IMG/VR virus record: IMGVR_UViG_3300047462_000282
Coordinates: 124,001-188,000 of that record
Length of the DNA stretch: 64,000 nt
Strand: one strand, 5' to 3'
Source: a virus
This document shows positions 46,142 through 54,271 of this stretch, piece by piece. The first letter of the stretch is position 1. Each line of letters opens with the position of its first letter. The translations under genes and the position numbers were made by a program. A model generated the notes under the pieces. The model saw only the letters and a list, made by a program, of their open reading frames with translations, made no database searches and was not told the origin of the DNA.

Positions 46142-47638
46142 ATGTCTAAAATCGTAATCAAGGGTAACACCTCTCAAATCATAGAAGAGTCAGATGTAGC
46201 GCATGTTTTAGCGCTCGATAAGCACCTATCCTTTTACATTCAAGGAGCAGAACATACTGCTGCCTTCAAGGGATTCATCAATCGAGATGGTGACTTTGTT
46301 AAATGGGACGGCTTTAAAAAGTTATTAACTCCTACTCTACGGTTCCCAACTGGATTGGTTGAGAGGGTTAAAGACTTTTATAAAGAAGCTGGAAAAGAAA
46401 TTGAGATTATCGATAAGCGCCCTACCAAATCAACTGGCACGGAAAGAAACATATTAGATAATCTTAAAAAATTATACAAGGATCCGTACCCATATCAATT
46501 AGAAATTCTTGATGTCATTGACAAAAACGACAGAGGGATTATTAAAGTAGCTACAGGTGGAGGCAAGAGTTTAATTGCAGCACTTATTGCTGCAAAATTA
46601 GGAAAGAAAACTATTATTTATGTTATTGGTAAAGATTTACTATACCAATTTCATGATTTTCTTTCTGTAGCATTTGACGAAAAGATTGGTATTATAGGTG
46701 ACGGTAAATGTGATATTCACGATATCAACGTTGCCAGTATTTGGACAGTAGGTCAAGCCATCGGCATGCAGAAGAAGGAAATTCTGCTAGAGAACGATGA
46801 TGACGAAGAGTCTGTTGGCAAAGATAAGTATGCCAGCATTGTCAAAATGATGAAGGAAACTAAGGTTCACATCATTGATGAATGCCACATGTCAGCATGT
46901 GAAACCATTCAACAGATTTTCAAGCACTCAGCCCCAGAACACCTTTACGGATTAAGTGGTAGTCCTTGGCGCGATGATGGTGCCGATTTAATGATCGAAT
47001 CCATTCTTGGCAAATATATTGTTAATATTTCAGCTTCCTATTTGATTGAGCGTGACTATCTAGCACAGCCTCTTATTAGATTTAGAGTAGTTCCAACTTA
47101 TCCAGATGTATTAGAAAGAGTTTATCCTTCTGTATACAAAAAATATGTAGTTGAAAATGACGTCCGTAATGGTCTCATTTTAGACGCAGCTAAGACTATG
47201 GTAGACAAGGGATACCAAACACTTGTTCTATTCAGTAGTTTAAAGCACGGTAAGATTCTGTATGATCTATTCAAGCAGCACATGAGATGTGCCATATTGG
47301 ATGGAAGTAATACAAAAGAAGAACGAGAACAAGTTAAAAAAGATTTAATGGAGCACAAAATTGATTGTGTTCTAGCTTCCAAGATTTTTGATATAGGGGT
47401 AGACATCCCCAGTTTGTCGGGTCTTGTCATCGCATGCGGCGGCAAGTCTACTGTCAAAGCACTCCAACGCGTAGGACGAGTTATTAGAAAGTATCCGGGC
47501 AAAAAGTTTGCGGTGATTGTAGATTTTATTGATCAAGCTCCTTTCCTAGATAATCATTCTAAGACTAGATACAGAATATATAAATCAGAAGAAGGGTTTG
47601 ATGTGAGTTATCCATTAGCCAAAAAGAAGAAGAAATAA
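46142..47638 (+). CDS. SF2 DNA/RNA helicase, UvsW-like
   Basis: A 498-residue helicase. After a ~100-residue N-terminal region comes YPYQLEILDVI (Q-like motif), Walker A ATGGGKS (about residues 138-144), DECH as motif II near residue 246, LSGSPWRDD as motif III, LASKIFDIGVDIPSL as motif V, and QRVGRVIRK as motif VI near residue 442. This complete motif set places it in superfamily 2 with T4 UvsW and related proteins, which remodel branched DNA and help recombination-dependent replication. It opens the replication block. The C-terminus ends in a Lys run. CAGGG lies before the ATG. Confidence 0.88.
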   Translation: MSKIVIKGNTSQIIEESDVAHVLALDKHLSFYIQGAEHTAAFKGFINRDGDFVKWDGFKKLLTPTLRFPTGLVERVKDFYKEAGKEIEIIDKRPTKSTGTERNILDNLKKLYKDPYPYQLEILDVIDKNDRGIIKVATGGGKSLIAALIAAKLGKKTIIYVIGKDLLYQFHDFLSVAFDEKIGIIGDGKCDIHDINVASIWTVGQAIGMQKKEILLENDDDEESVGKDKYASIVKMMKETKVHIIDECHMSACETIQQIFKHSAPEHLYGLSGSPWRDDGADLMIESILGKYIVNISASYLIERDYLAQPLIRFRVVPTYPDVLERVYPSVYKKYVVENDVRNGLILDAAKTMVDKGYQTLVLFSSLKHGKILYDLFKQHMRCAILDGSNTKEEREQVKKDLMEHKIDCVLASKIFDIGVDIPSLSGLVIACGGKSTVKALQRVGRVIRKYPGKKFAVIVDFIDQAPFLDNHSKTRYRIYKSEEGFDVSYPLAKKKKK

Positions 47639-47645
47639 GGGCTGT

Positions 47646-48234
47646 TTGTTTTATTTGTATATTTATAAAAATCTAATCAATGGTATGATTTACATTGGGC
47701 AGACTAAAAATATTGAAATAAGGGATCAAAGACATTGCAATGATAAAGTAATGAGAATTGATAGAGCTATAAGAAAATACGGACGACAAAATTTTCTATT
47801 AAGTATAATATTAACATCAAAAAACTGAAGAACAGATAGTTTTCGCTGAAATTGATTGGATTGCACGTGCCCGTTTGATATTAGGCTCTGATATGGTTTA
47901 CAATATAGCTAATGGCGGATCTAATGGCTGGAATGGATTGAAGCACTCTGAAAAATCTCGTAAAAAAATGAGTGAGACTCATAAAGGAATGCATGTTGGT
48001 AATAAAAATATTATGTTTGGCAAACAGCACAAATCTACAAGTAAAGATTTAATATCTCAAAATAGAAAAGGAAAATCTGTTGGAGAAGATCGCCCAACAG
48101 CAATTCTTACGAAAGAGTTAGTAGAATTAATTAGGACTGATAAAAGATCTGAAAGAACTCTTGCTAAATTATATGGCGTTTCTAGATCAACTATTAATAG
48201 TATAAAACGTGGTATAAATTGGAAATCATCATGA
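47646..48234 (+). pseudogene. GIY-YIG homing endonuclease, frameshifted at 47819-47824
   Basis: The first frame (TTG start 47646, AAGGG upstream) gives FYLYIYKNLINGMIYIGQT, the GIY-YIG core, and runs into TGA at 47826. Removing one A of the six-A run at 47819-47824 joins it to TEEQIVFAEIDWIARARLIL and MVYNIANGG, the rest of the catalytic module. NUMOD3-like DNA-binding repeats follow (KHSEKSRKKMSETHKG) and a helix-turn-helix near the end (LAKLYGVSRSTINSIKRG). The complete protein would have about 195 residues. The stop overlaps the next gene as ATGA, so the ancestral gene fitted the operon well. Broken by mutation, by sequencing error, or rescued by slippage. Confidence 0.82.
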
Positions 48235-48836
48235 CTAATAAAAATAAAGAAAGCACAGGCGGAGAGCTAACTGATTACCCTAATGAGAAGTACCGCCAGT
48301 TCTTCGAGAAATTTGCCGAGATAGAAACAATGGATGTGAAAGATTGGAAACCAGTTCACATCCTTGCTTATTTCTGCAAAAAGTATCAAGCTCAATATAC
48401 AACTAAATACCAATTCAAATTCAATAGTCCTTCCCCTGCCAAGTGTTTCGAAGTATTTCAAGTCAAAAGACTAGCTATGCTTCTAAGTAGTAACCCCAAT
48501 ATCCTAAAAGAATATATTGATTGGATTTATGAGACCAAGGTGGTGCAAGCTAAGAGGCGTTTGACTTCTATTTCTTTCATGACACATGAAGGTGTAGTGC
48601 AAGACTATAAGATGAACATTTTGTTGAAGGGTAAAAAGAATCTTAATGTAGATCGCTCTACACCGCTACCAGATGTCTATAAGAAAGCCTTTGCCGAAGC
48701 TGGCACAGTAATCAATACATATGGCGAGTTAGCATTCGTATCTCAAATGGATCCAATGCCTGTCGCATTATCTGTGGCTTTCCAGAAGATAGTTGCTGAG
48801 GGATTTGATGTAGAGGTATTAGGGAGGATCGTATGA
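48231..48836 (+). CDS. replication-block protein of unknown function
   Basis: A 201-residue protein. I chose ATG 48231, which overlaps the GIY-YIG stop, rather than an in-frame TTG at 48219. It is mixed helical with HILAYFCKKYQAQYTTKYQF, FEVFQVKRLAMLLSSNPNIL and a C-terminal helix (MPVALSVAFQKIVAEGFDVE). No domain was recognised. It sits directly upstream of an Sm-like gene, a DnaC-like loader and the replicative helicase, with ATGA overlap to the next gene, so a role as a replisome accessory protein is likely but unproven. Confidence 0.7.
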   Translation: MTNKNKESTGGELTDYPNEKYRQFFEKFAEIETMDVKDWKPVHILAYFCKKYQAQYTTKYQFKFNSPSPAKCFEVFQVKRLAMLLSSNPNILKEYIDWIYETKVVQAKRRLTSISFMTHEGVVQDYKMNILLKGKKNLNVDRSTPLPDVYKKAFAEAGTVINTYGELAFVSQMDPMPVALSVAFQKIVAEGFDVEVLGRIV

Positions 48837-49408
48837 TTCCAGAGACTGGACAGCACGTTAAATGTTTGCTTAGAAATGGTGCAATAGCAGAAGGTATTGT
48901 TGAAGAATGGTTCGGCAATTATGTTAAACTAATATCTTTAGATCATGGAAGTGTTTTAATTATACATCATCCAGACCAAGATATAATGCTTACTAAGATT
49001 GTTTTGGATGATGATATTGCGGAGGATTACAAGGAGCCTGCCGAGTCTATTACTGGGGTTCCTGCGCCATCTGACGAAGATCCTCCAAGTGGTGCTTTTA
49101 TATCCTATAAAGATGGTGGAATAACTTGGACCAATCCTGAAGAACTTCAGGCTGAATTTGAAGAAGTATTAGAACAACCAAGTAGTGATCCTAATCGCAT
49201 TAAAAGGCTAGCTGATCTTAGAATTATGATGGCTGAAGCTGATAGAAAGATCATTGAAGACAAACTAAAAGACCATAATATAAATGAAGTGAAGAAGGTA
49301 GAATATGGATATCCCGGATTTTTCAAGAAGTCAAGCGCTCAACAACATCCCGCCCCGCAAACTCAAGGAGGCACTGGACGCCGTAAGCAACGACCAGTCG
49401 ATGAATGA
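48833..49408 (+). CDS. Sm-like N-domain protein overlapping the helicase loader gene
   Basis: A 191-residue protein. The first ~60 residues (GQHVKCLLRNGAIAEGIVEE, NYVKLISLDHGSVLIIHHP) have the strand pattern of an Sm-like or related small beta barrel. A long acidic, helical region follows (EELQAEFEEVLEQPSSDPNR, RIMMAEADRKIIEDKLKDHN), and the tail is basic and Gln/Pro-rich (QQHPAPQTQGGTGRRKQRP). The last 104 bases also encode the N-terminus of the loader in another frame. ATGA overlap with the upstream gene. Function unknown; context says DNA replication. Confidence 0.65.
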   Translation: MIPETGQHVKCLLRNGAIAEGIVEEWFGNYVKLISLDHGSVLIIHHPDQDIMLTKIVLDDDIAEDYKEPAESITGVPAPSDEDPPSGAFISYKDGGITWTNPEELQAEFEEVLEQPSSDPNRIKRLADLRIMMAEADRKIIEDKLKDHNINEVKKVEYGYPGFFKKSSAQQHPAPQTQGGTGRRKQRPVDE

Positions 49409-50009
49409 TGACGAGAAGCACGTCAGACTAATTGCCATCAATCGATATGCGGAAAGTAATATTCCTCTTGAATATTGGACTCTCAAGATGGATCGAGACT
49501 TTGTAGGCGACTCTCGTTTGCTCGCCAAATACAACGAATATATTGCTGATCTAAAAAACTCTTATATTACTGGATCTTCTATTTGTTTTGCTGGTGGTCA
49601 TGGTCTAGGTAAAACCATGACAATAACTGCCGTCTTGAAAAAAGCAAGTCAGAAAGGTTTTACCTGCCTGTATACCACACTGAGTGATATAGTATCTGTC
49701 CTTACGCAAGCTTCTGGTGAAGACCGCTACATAGCTCGCCGTGAACTCGCTTTGGTGGACTTCTTGGCAATCGATGAATTCGATCCTCGCTTCATGTCTT
49801 CAGAGAATGCAGCCAATCTATATGCTCGTAGTTTGGAAAGTGTCTTTAGGACTCGTAGCCAAAACAAAATTCCTACATTGATGTGTACTAATAGTCCCAA
49901 TGTAGTATCCAGTTTTCATGGTCCTCTCAAAGAGAGCATTGATAGTTTGATGAAGGGCTATTTGAAAATATTCCCAGTAATGGGTGAAGATTTTAGAAAG
50001 AGGAAATAA
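49305..50009 (+). CDS. DnaC/IstB-like helicase loader ATPase
   Basis: A 234-residue AAA+ type ATPase. Walker A is GGHGLGKT (about residues 97-104), Walker B is FLAIDEFD (about 152-159), and sensor-1 region is IPTLMCTNSPN. The N-terminal ~90 residues (KLKEALDAVSNDQSMNDDEK ... ESNIPLEYWTLKM) match the helical helicase-binding part of DnaC-like proteins. It would load the DnaB-like helicase encoded two genes downstream. ATG 49305 has AAGAAGG at suitable distance and is preferred over ATG 49401, which has none, despite the 104-base overlap with the upstream gene. Confidence 0.85.
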   Translation: MDIPDFSRSQALNNIPPRKLKEALDAVSNDQSMNDDEKHVRLIAINRYAESNIPLEYWTLKMDRDFVGDSRLLAKYNEYIADLKNSYITGSSICFAGGHGLGKTMTITAVLKKASQKGFTCLYTTLSDIVSVLTQASGEDRYIARRELALVDFLAIDEFDPRFMSSENAANLYARSLESVFRTRSQNKIPTLMCTNSPNVVSSFHGPLKESIDSLMKGYLKIFPVMGEDFRKRK

Positions 50010-50398
50010 TGTATAGTCCTAAAAAAGAAATATTAGTGAAATCTCTGTGTAGATTATCTGCCGCCTTGTGCTCTTATACTAAGCAGCCTTGTGACTGTAA
50101 GTTCATGAGGGAAGGTGATGATGTTGCTAGGGGCTCTGAAAATGGTTCGGGTTGCCCGGAAGCCATGGTAGCTGCCGAATTAATTTCACACATGACTCAG
50201 CAAGAATTTGATGCTATTGCTAAAAGAGCGGGCATCATTCCTGATTCTGATGTTGTTATTGATGCAGTTGCACTGAAGAAGCATTTTCAGGAAGAGCTTT
50301 GGAAAAAAGAACAAGAAGATGCTAAACTATTGATTCCTATTAAAAGAAATAGAAAGTCAGCATATGTGCCAGGCAAATTGCCAAAGGGAACTCTATGA
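50009..50398 (+). CDS. small Cys-containing protein of the replication block
   Basis: A 129-residue protein overlapped at both ends by its neighbours (TAATG upstream, ATGA downstream). It contains a cluster of cysteines in the first half (SLCRL, LCSYTKQPCDCKFM, GSGCPEAM) that could bind zinc or an iron-sulfur cluster, followed by a helical middle and a basic tail (PIKRNRKSAYVPGKLPKG). No family was recognised. Between the loader and the helicase genes a replication role is expected but not shown. Confidence 0.7.
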   Translation: MYSPKKEILVKSLCRLSAALCSYTKQPCDCKFMREGDDVARGSENGSGCPEAMVAAELISHMTQQEFDAIAKRAGIIPDSDVVIDAVALKKHFQEELWKKEQEDAKLLIPIKRNRKSAYVPGKLPKGTL

Positions 50399-51798
50399 GT
50401 AATGAGTTAGATCTAGTTATCCTAAAGACACTAGTCACAAATAAGAAGCATGCATTGGATTTCGTAAATGAATGCGATCCAAAGTTGTTTGTGCCCGAGG
50501 TATGGAATTTTGCCAACCTAGCAGTTAGCTATGTCCGTACTTATAAGGAAGTTCCAACTCAAAGAGTCATGGTTGAGAAGTTGTCTAAAGGCAACAATGA
50601 AAAACTAATTGATCATGTTAAAAAGATGTGGGAACAACTTGATCGAATCAGTTATGATGATAGAGAATATAAGCATGATTTAGAGAAGATTAAGAAAAGG
50701 TATGCTGAGAAACAAATTCTAACTATGAAGGACAGCTTCTCTAAGTTAGAGGCTGGTAGCATGGATGTTTCTAGAGCTATTACAGATATGCAAAAGACGG
50801 TTCAGTCTATTAAGTCATTGAGCCAAGTAAAAGCATATGAACGTAAGACTCTAAAAGAAGCTGTTCCTATTTTTAGAGAAGAGTATAATGCTAAGTTAGA
50901 AGATCCCAAGTTTGACCAAGGTATTACTACAGGTTATTCCTACCTAGATCGTGTAACGGATGGTTTGCGTCCAGGAGAGTTGTTGCTCATTGGTGGCGAA
51001 TCTGGTGGTGGTAAGTCCATGTTATTGATGAACATGGCAATTCAGATTTGGATGCAGAATAATAATATTGATATGACCAGTAATTTTGGTCCTGGCAATA
51101 GCGTGTTGTATTTCTCTTTAGAAATGCCATTCAAGCCTTGCTTGAATCGTGTGTTAGCTAGAATGTCAGCTAGCCCATCTAAGCAGATTAGAAATGCGAC
51201 GCTTGGTCCAGACGATGCCGGTAAGCTAAAGAAGTCTTTAAAGTTCATCAATAATTATCCATACGAATTTGAAATTATCGATATTCCTAGAGGCGCTACC
51301 ATGGAAAGCCTGGAGCTAATCTACGAAGAAGCTAAAGCTAAATTCGATCCTAAGATAATTGTTATCGACTATCTAGGATTGATGGATTACGATGGCACGG
51401 ATATGGAAGACTGGCTGAAGCTAGGTAAGATTGCAGAGAAGATTCATGAATTTGCAAGAGTTCATAACTGCATCGTTCTAAGCGCAGTTCAGTTGAATCG
51501 TACCAAGGGTGCCAAGGAAGAGGATAAGATTGGATTGCATCGTATTGGTCGTTCCGCTTTGATTATGCAGAATGCCAACATTGCAGTTCAAATCGAAACC
51601 CGCCCTAATGAAAAAAGCTATCCAGATATGAAGTACCATTTGATCAAGAATCGTGATGGTGAATTGGGTGAAGGCAGAATTATTAAAAATCTAGCTTGCG
51701 GCACTCTACTGGACGATAAGGTAGAGGAAGATCCAACGACCTTTGAGATGCGTGATATAGATGACATATCTACGAAAATCGAATTGTTGGACATATGA
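50395..51798 (+). CDS. replicative DNA helicase, DnaB-like
   Basis: A 467-residue RecA-fold helicase. The N-terminal ~150 residues are helical, as in the DnaB/T4 gp41 N-terminal domain. TGYSYLDRVTDGLRPGELLL leads into Walker A GGESGGGKS (about residues 200-208); VLYFSLEMP is motif 1a; IIVIDYLGLMD near residue 320 is Walker B; IVLSAVQLNR is motif 3 and the HRIGRSALIMQNAN segment includes the sensor region. It would unwind DNA at the fork, loaded by the DnaC-like protein. The TGA stop overlaps an ATG that starts a decayed HNH gene. Confidence 0.92.
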   Translation: MSNELDLVILKTLVTNKKHALDFVNECDPKLFVPEVWNFANLAVSYVRTYKEVPTQRVMVEKLSKGNNEKLIDHVKKMWEQLDRISYDDREYKHDLEKIKKRYAEKQILTMKDSFSKLEAGSMDVSRAITDMQKTVQSIKSLSQVKAYERKTLKEAVPIFREEYNAKLEDPKFDQGITTGYSYLDRVTDGLRPGELLLIGGESGGGKSMLLMNMAIQIWMQNNNIDMTSNFGPGNSVLYFSLEMPFKPCLNRVLARMSASPSKQIRNATLGPDDAGKLKKSLKFINNYPYEFEIIDIPRGATMESLELIYEEAKAKFDPKIIVIDYLGLMDYDGTDMEDWLKLGKIAEKIHEFARVHNCIVLSAVQLNRTKGAKEEDKIGLHRIGRSALIMQNANIAVQIETRPNEKSYPDMKYHLIKNRDGELGEGRIIKNLACGTLLDDKVEEDPTTFEMRDIDDISTKIELLDI

Positions 51799-52428
51799 AA
51801 AAAAACTTGTATAAAATGCGGGCAGGACAAGAACACTAATGATGGCTATTTTAGTTTTATAAAAAAGACGCAGAAGTATGATAATACATGTAAGGAATGC
51901 AATAAAGCATATCAAGAAAATTATCGTTCTGAACATAAGAAAGAACTGCTCGATAAAAAGAAAGAATACTACAAGGATAATAGGAGCACGATCCGCCAAA
52001 AACAAAAGGTACACCGAAAAAAGAATATAGACTCATATAAAGAAAAAGATCATAAGTATTATTCTTTAAATAGGAAAAAGATAATTGCGCAAAAATTAGT
52101 ATACAAAAGAAAGAAGGCACAAGTAGATGCCGTGTTTGCCCTGCGAAACACAGTCTCCAGGGCTATTGCTCTAATGCTCTCCTCACGAAATGGTACGAAA
52201 CATCGAAAATCTTGTTTGCAGTATTTAGATTATTCTATAGAGCAATTGAAAAATCACATTGAAGCCCAATTTGAGTCATGGATGAATTGGAATAATCGTG
52301 GGACTTATATAGCCGATCACTGGGACGATAACGACCCTACGACATGGACTTGGCAGCTAGATCATATTATTCCGCAATCAGAATTACCGTACTCATCTAT
52401 GGAGGATGAGAACTTTAGAATTTGTTAA
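51795..52428 (+). pseudogene. decayed HNH endonuclease: frameshifted start and missing C-terminus
   Basis: ATG 51795 overlaps the helicase stop but enters a 14-codon frame ended by TAA. Removing one A from the eight-A run at 51798-51805 opens a long frame: MKKTCIKCGQ, a second Cys pair (TCKECNKAYQENY), a basic linker, FALRNTVSRAIALML, and the HNH core WQLDHIIPQSELPYSSMEDE. It then stops at FRIC, exactly where the intact relative at 674-1276 continues with WSLGNLRPL. The C-terminal ~30 residues are therefore lost, replaced by part of another endonuclease gene. This explains the stretch of more than 300 bases between the helicase gene and the next frame. Unlikely to be active. Confidence 0.85.
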
Positions 52429-53054
52429 CAATAAAGATAAAATCATAATACAATGCAAAAAACATGGTGCATTTGAGCAAACTATAGCATCGCATTTATT
52501 TGGCTGTGGCTGTCCACAATGCGGAAGTGAAACTAGAGCAATTAAAAATACTTTAAGCACACAAGAATTTATTATAATGGCTGAGCAAAAACACAATGGT
52601 AAATATAATTACTCAACTACTATTTACCACAATGCAAAAGAGCCAATAGAAATAGTATGCAAAAAACATGGAAGATTTTATCAAAAACCAAACGATCATT
52701 TAGATGGTCATGGATGTCCGAAGTGTAATAGGGTCATCTCTTCTATTGAATCTAAATGGCTAGATTTTATTGGCATACCGGATGATAAACAGCATAGATC
52801 GGTAACAATTAAGATAGGTAAAATAACATTTAGAGTAGATGGATTTAATCAAAATACTAAAACAGTTTATGAGTTTTATGGAGATTTTTGGCACGGCAAC
52901 CCGGTATTTTATCCTCCAAATGGCTATTGCAAAGTAACTAAAAAAAACTTTTGGAGAAATGTATTCTAATACTTTGAATAAAGAAAAAATATTAAAAGAG
53001 AATGGGTATGTTGTTATTAGTATTTGGGAAAATGATTTTAGGAAAATGTTATGA
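52406..53054 (+). pseudogene. EDxHD/Vsr-like homing endonuclease with zinc repeats, truncated and frameshifted
   Basis: Two repeats of the form CKKHGxFxQ ... GCPxC (IIIQCKKHGAFEQT ... GCGCPQCG; IVCKKHGRFYQKPNDHLDG ... GCPKCN) are typical DNA-binding modules in this group. A Vsr-like nuclease domain follows: SIESKWLDFIGIPDD, FRVDGFNQNTKTVYEFYGDF, WHGNP. The frame stops at 52969, but removing one A of the eight-A run at 52940-52947 gives TFGEMYSNTLNKEKILKENG and VVISIWENDF up to TGA 53052-53054, the expected family end. The N-terminus is also cut: coding begins within the strand before the first repeat (EFVNNKDK), fused to the HNH remnant. The corrected stop overlaps the next start as ATGA. Confidence 0.85.
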
Positions 53055-53233
53055 GTAGTACTGAAAAAATTGTTGCTGAGGCTGTGCGTATTGAATATGA
53101 GGAAAAGACCGGAAAGCTCTATATTGTCTTTGAAGTAAAAGATGAAAAGCACAAGCAAGATATCAAAAAGAACTGGACTAAAGATATAGAATATAGACTG
53201 ATAGATAAGTCGTTAGTAGAAGAAAGTGAATAA
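53051..53233 (+). CDS. small unknown protein
   Basis: A 60-residue protein starting at an ATGA overlap with the corrected end of the endonuclease pseudogene. An N-terminal helix is followed by a hairpin (EEKTGKLYIVFEVKDE) and a charged helix. Acidic and basic residues are about equal. Pattern similar to the 55-residue protein at 60581-60748 only in size. Function unknown. Confidence 0.6.
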   Translation: MSSTEKIVAEAVRIEYEEKTGKLYIVFEVKDEKHKQDIKKNWTKDIEYRLIDKSLVEESE

Positions 53234-53234
53234 T

Positions 53235-53573
53235 ATGCCAACCTATGAATTTCAATGTAGAGCAGTAATAGAAGGTGAAACCCAATGCAACCATGAATGG
53301 GAAGAGTGGCTTTCCATTAAAGCACCAACTCCTGACGAATGTCCTAAGTGCAAAGCCAAGGGTCAGGTTGTGCGATTGATTAGCGGTGGCTCTGGTAGAG
53401 GCACTGTAGAGCTGACCGGACAAGATTTAGTTGATAAGGTTAAGGGAGATATTCGCACTCTTAAGAGCGATGCTGCTGCAAAAGAAAAAGTATATGCTAA
53501 CTTACTAGGTGAAGATAAGTATCAGCAGTTGCAAACCAGAATGGATCAGCAAAAGAGAGATAGACGTAGATGA
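53235..53573 (+). CDS. FmdB-like zinc ribbon protein
   Basis: A 112-residue protein from ATG 53235 (an in-frame GTG at 53226 is less likely). It opens MPTYEFQCRAV, the usual beginning of FmdB-type zinc ribbons, with metal ligands in FQC ... QCNHEWEEW and ECPKCKAKG. A Gly/Ser linker (ISGGSGRGTVELTG) leads to a charged helical tail. Such small ribbons are thought to act in regulation or nucleic-acid binding; no specific role is known here. A second protein with the same MPTY opening lies at 53802-54020. Confidence 0.75.
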   Translation: MPTYEFQCRAVIEGETQCNHEWEEWLSIKAPTPDECPKCKAKGQVVRLISGGSGRGTVELTGQDLVDKVKGDIRTLKSDAAAKEKVYANLLGEDKYQQLQTRMDQQKRDRRR

Positions 53574-53782
53574 GCAATACGAAGCGTTCTTATTTTCGCG
53601 CACAATTAATCGCTGCCAGCTGGGCAGTCCAAGATTTATTGGAGCAAATTGAGGGCGTGGAAAATGATCTTAAATCGTCACTTGAGGACAGACTAGCCAA
53701 AACTAAAAAGATTCGAGAAGAATTAAGTAAAGTTGGCATGGAAATTGACAATATTAAAAGAGAAATTAGATTACGATATTAA
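53570..53782 (+). CDS. small coiled-coil protein
   Basis: A 70-residue, entirely helical protein with heptad-like spacing (VQDLLEQIEGVENDLKSSLE, IREELSKVGMEIDNIKREI). ATGA overlap with the upstream gene. Its last codons lie inside a 20-base direct repeat (53751-53795), and its stop is produced by the second repeat copy. Without the duplication the frame would run on into the next zinc-ribbon gene. Function unknown. Confidence 0.6.
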   Translation: MSNTKRSYFRAQLIAASWAVQDLLEQIEGVENDLKSSLEDRLAKTKKIREELSKVGMEIDNIKREIRLRY

Positions 53783-53795
53783 AAGAGAAATTAGA
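53751..53795 (+). repeat. 20-base tandem direct repeat, period 25
   Basis: ATATTAAAAGAGAAATTAGA occurs at 53751-53770 and again at 53776-53795, separated by TTACG. The copies are identical, so the duplication is recent. It lies across the boundary of the coiled-coil and zinc-ribbon genes. Confidence 0.9.
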
Positions 53796-53801
53796 GGAAA
53801 A

Positions 53802-54020
53802 ATGCCAACCTACCTTTATGAGTGCCCAATTCACGGAGAATTTGAACATCAACATTCTATCAATGAAGAGTTGGAATATTGTCCTCAATGTGAGACAGAA
53901 GCCGAAGGCGATTTAACACTTGGTGGTCGCAAAACTTTTCAAAAAGTTAAGAAACTCATTGCAGGTGGTGGAAGCTTCATTCTGAATGGCGGTGGTTGGG
54001 CGAAGGACAATTACAGTTAA
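53802..54020 (+). CDS. second FmdB-like zinc ribbon protein
   Basis: A 72-residue protein from ATG 53802, with AGAGGAAAA as ribosome binding site. MPTYLYECPIHGEFEHQHS supplies the first Cys and His ligands and YCPQCETEAEG the second pair, giving a compact zinc ribbon. The C-terminal half is basic then Gly-rich (KLIAGGGSFILNGGGW). The Gly-rich ending is similar in style to many FmdB-type proteins. Function unknown; possibly a paralogue of 53235-53573. Confidence 0.7.
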   Translation: MPTYLYECPIHGEFEHQHSINEELEYCPQCETEAEGDLTLGGRKTFQKVKKLIAGGGSFILNGGGWAKDNYS

Positions 54021-54024
54021 TACC

Positions 54025-54180
54025 ATGCCAAAGAAGTCTAAAAATTCAGATGATACAAAGCAGAAGCTGCAACAAATGGCAGACCTGTTGAAATTGGCTC
54101 TAACTTTAGATGATGAAGAGATCATTAAGAACACAATCGAGTCAGTCATTGAATTATTAGAGGAACAAATCGCCAAGTGA
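54025..54180 (+). CDS. small helical protein
   Basis: A 51-residue protein from ATG 54025 (MPKKSKNSDDTKQKLQQMAD) with a basic start and an acidic helical remainder (LTLDDEEIIKNTIESVIELL). Four bases separate it from the zinc-ribbon stop. No strong ribosome binding site was seen, so translation may be coupled to the gene upstream. Function unknown. Confidence 0.5.
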   Translation: MPKKSKNSDDTKQKLQQMADLLKLALTLDDEEIIKNTIESVIELLEEQIAK

Positions 54181-54271
54181 ATTCGTGGCGTTACAGATTT
54201 TTTATCTATATTATTAGTGCGTATCAATAATCCAGTATACATTTACTTTCGACATTAAGCGAGAAAAAAGA
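54181..54271 (+). promoter_or_regulatory. leader of the sigma factor gene
   Basis: A 91-base AT-rich gap, long for this genome. It contains TATATTATTAG around 54207-54217, which could be a -10 element, but no matching -35 box was found. GCGAGAAAAAAGA precedes the ATG. A promoter is likely here; its exact position is uncertain. Confidence 0.3.

Noticed and set aside
51706-52120. Minus-strand hydrophobic frames that look like membrane proteins
   Set aside because: They are antisense to the Lys-rich linker of the decayed HNH gene; AAA/AAG codons read backwards give Phe/Leu-rich peptides.
52132-52428. Separate short HNH gene starting at GTG 52132
   Set aside because: Coding with zinc-region Cys pairs continues upstream in the same frame to the helicase stop, so this is the end of a longer broken gene.
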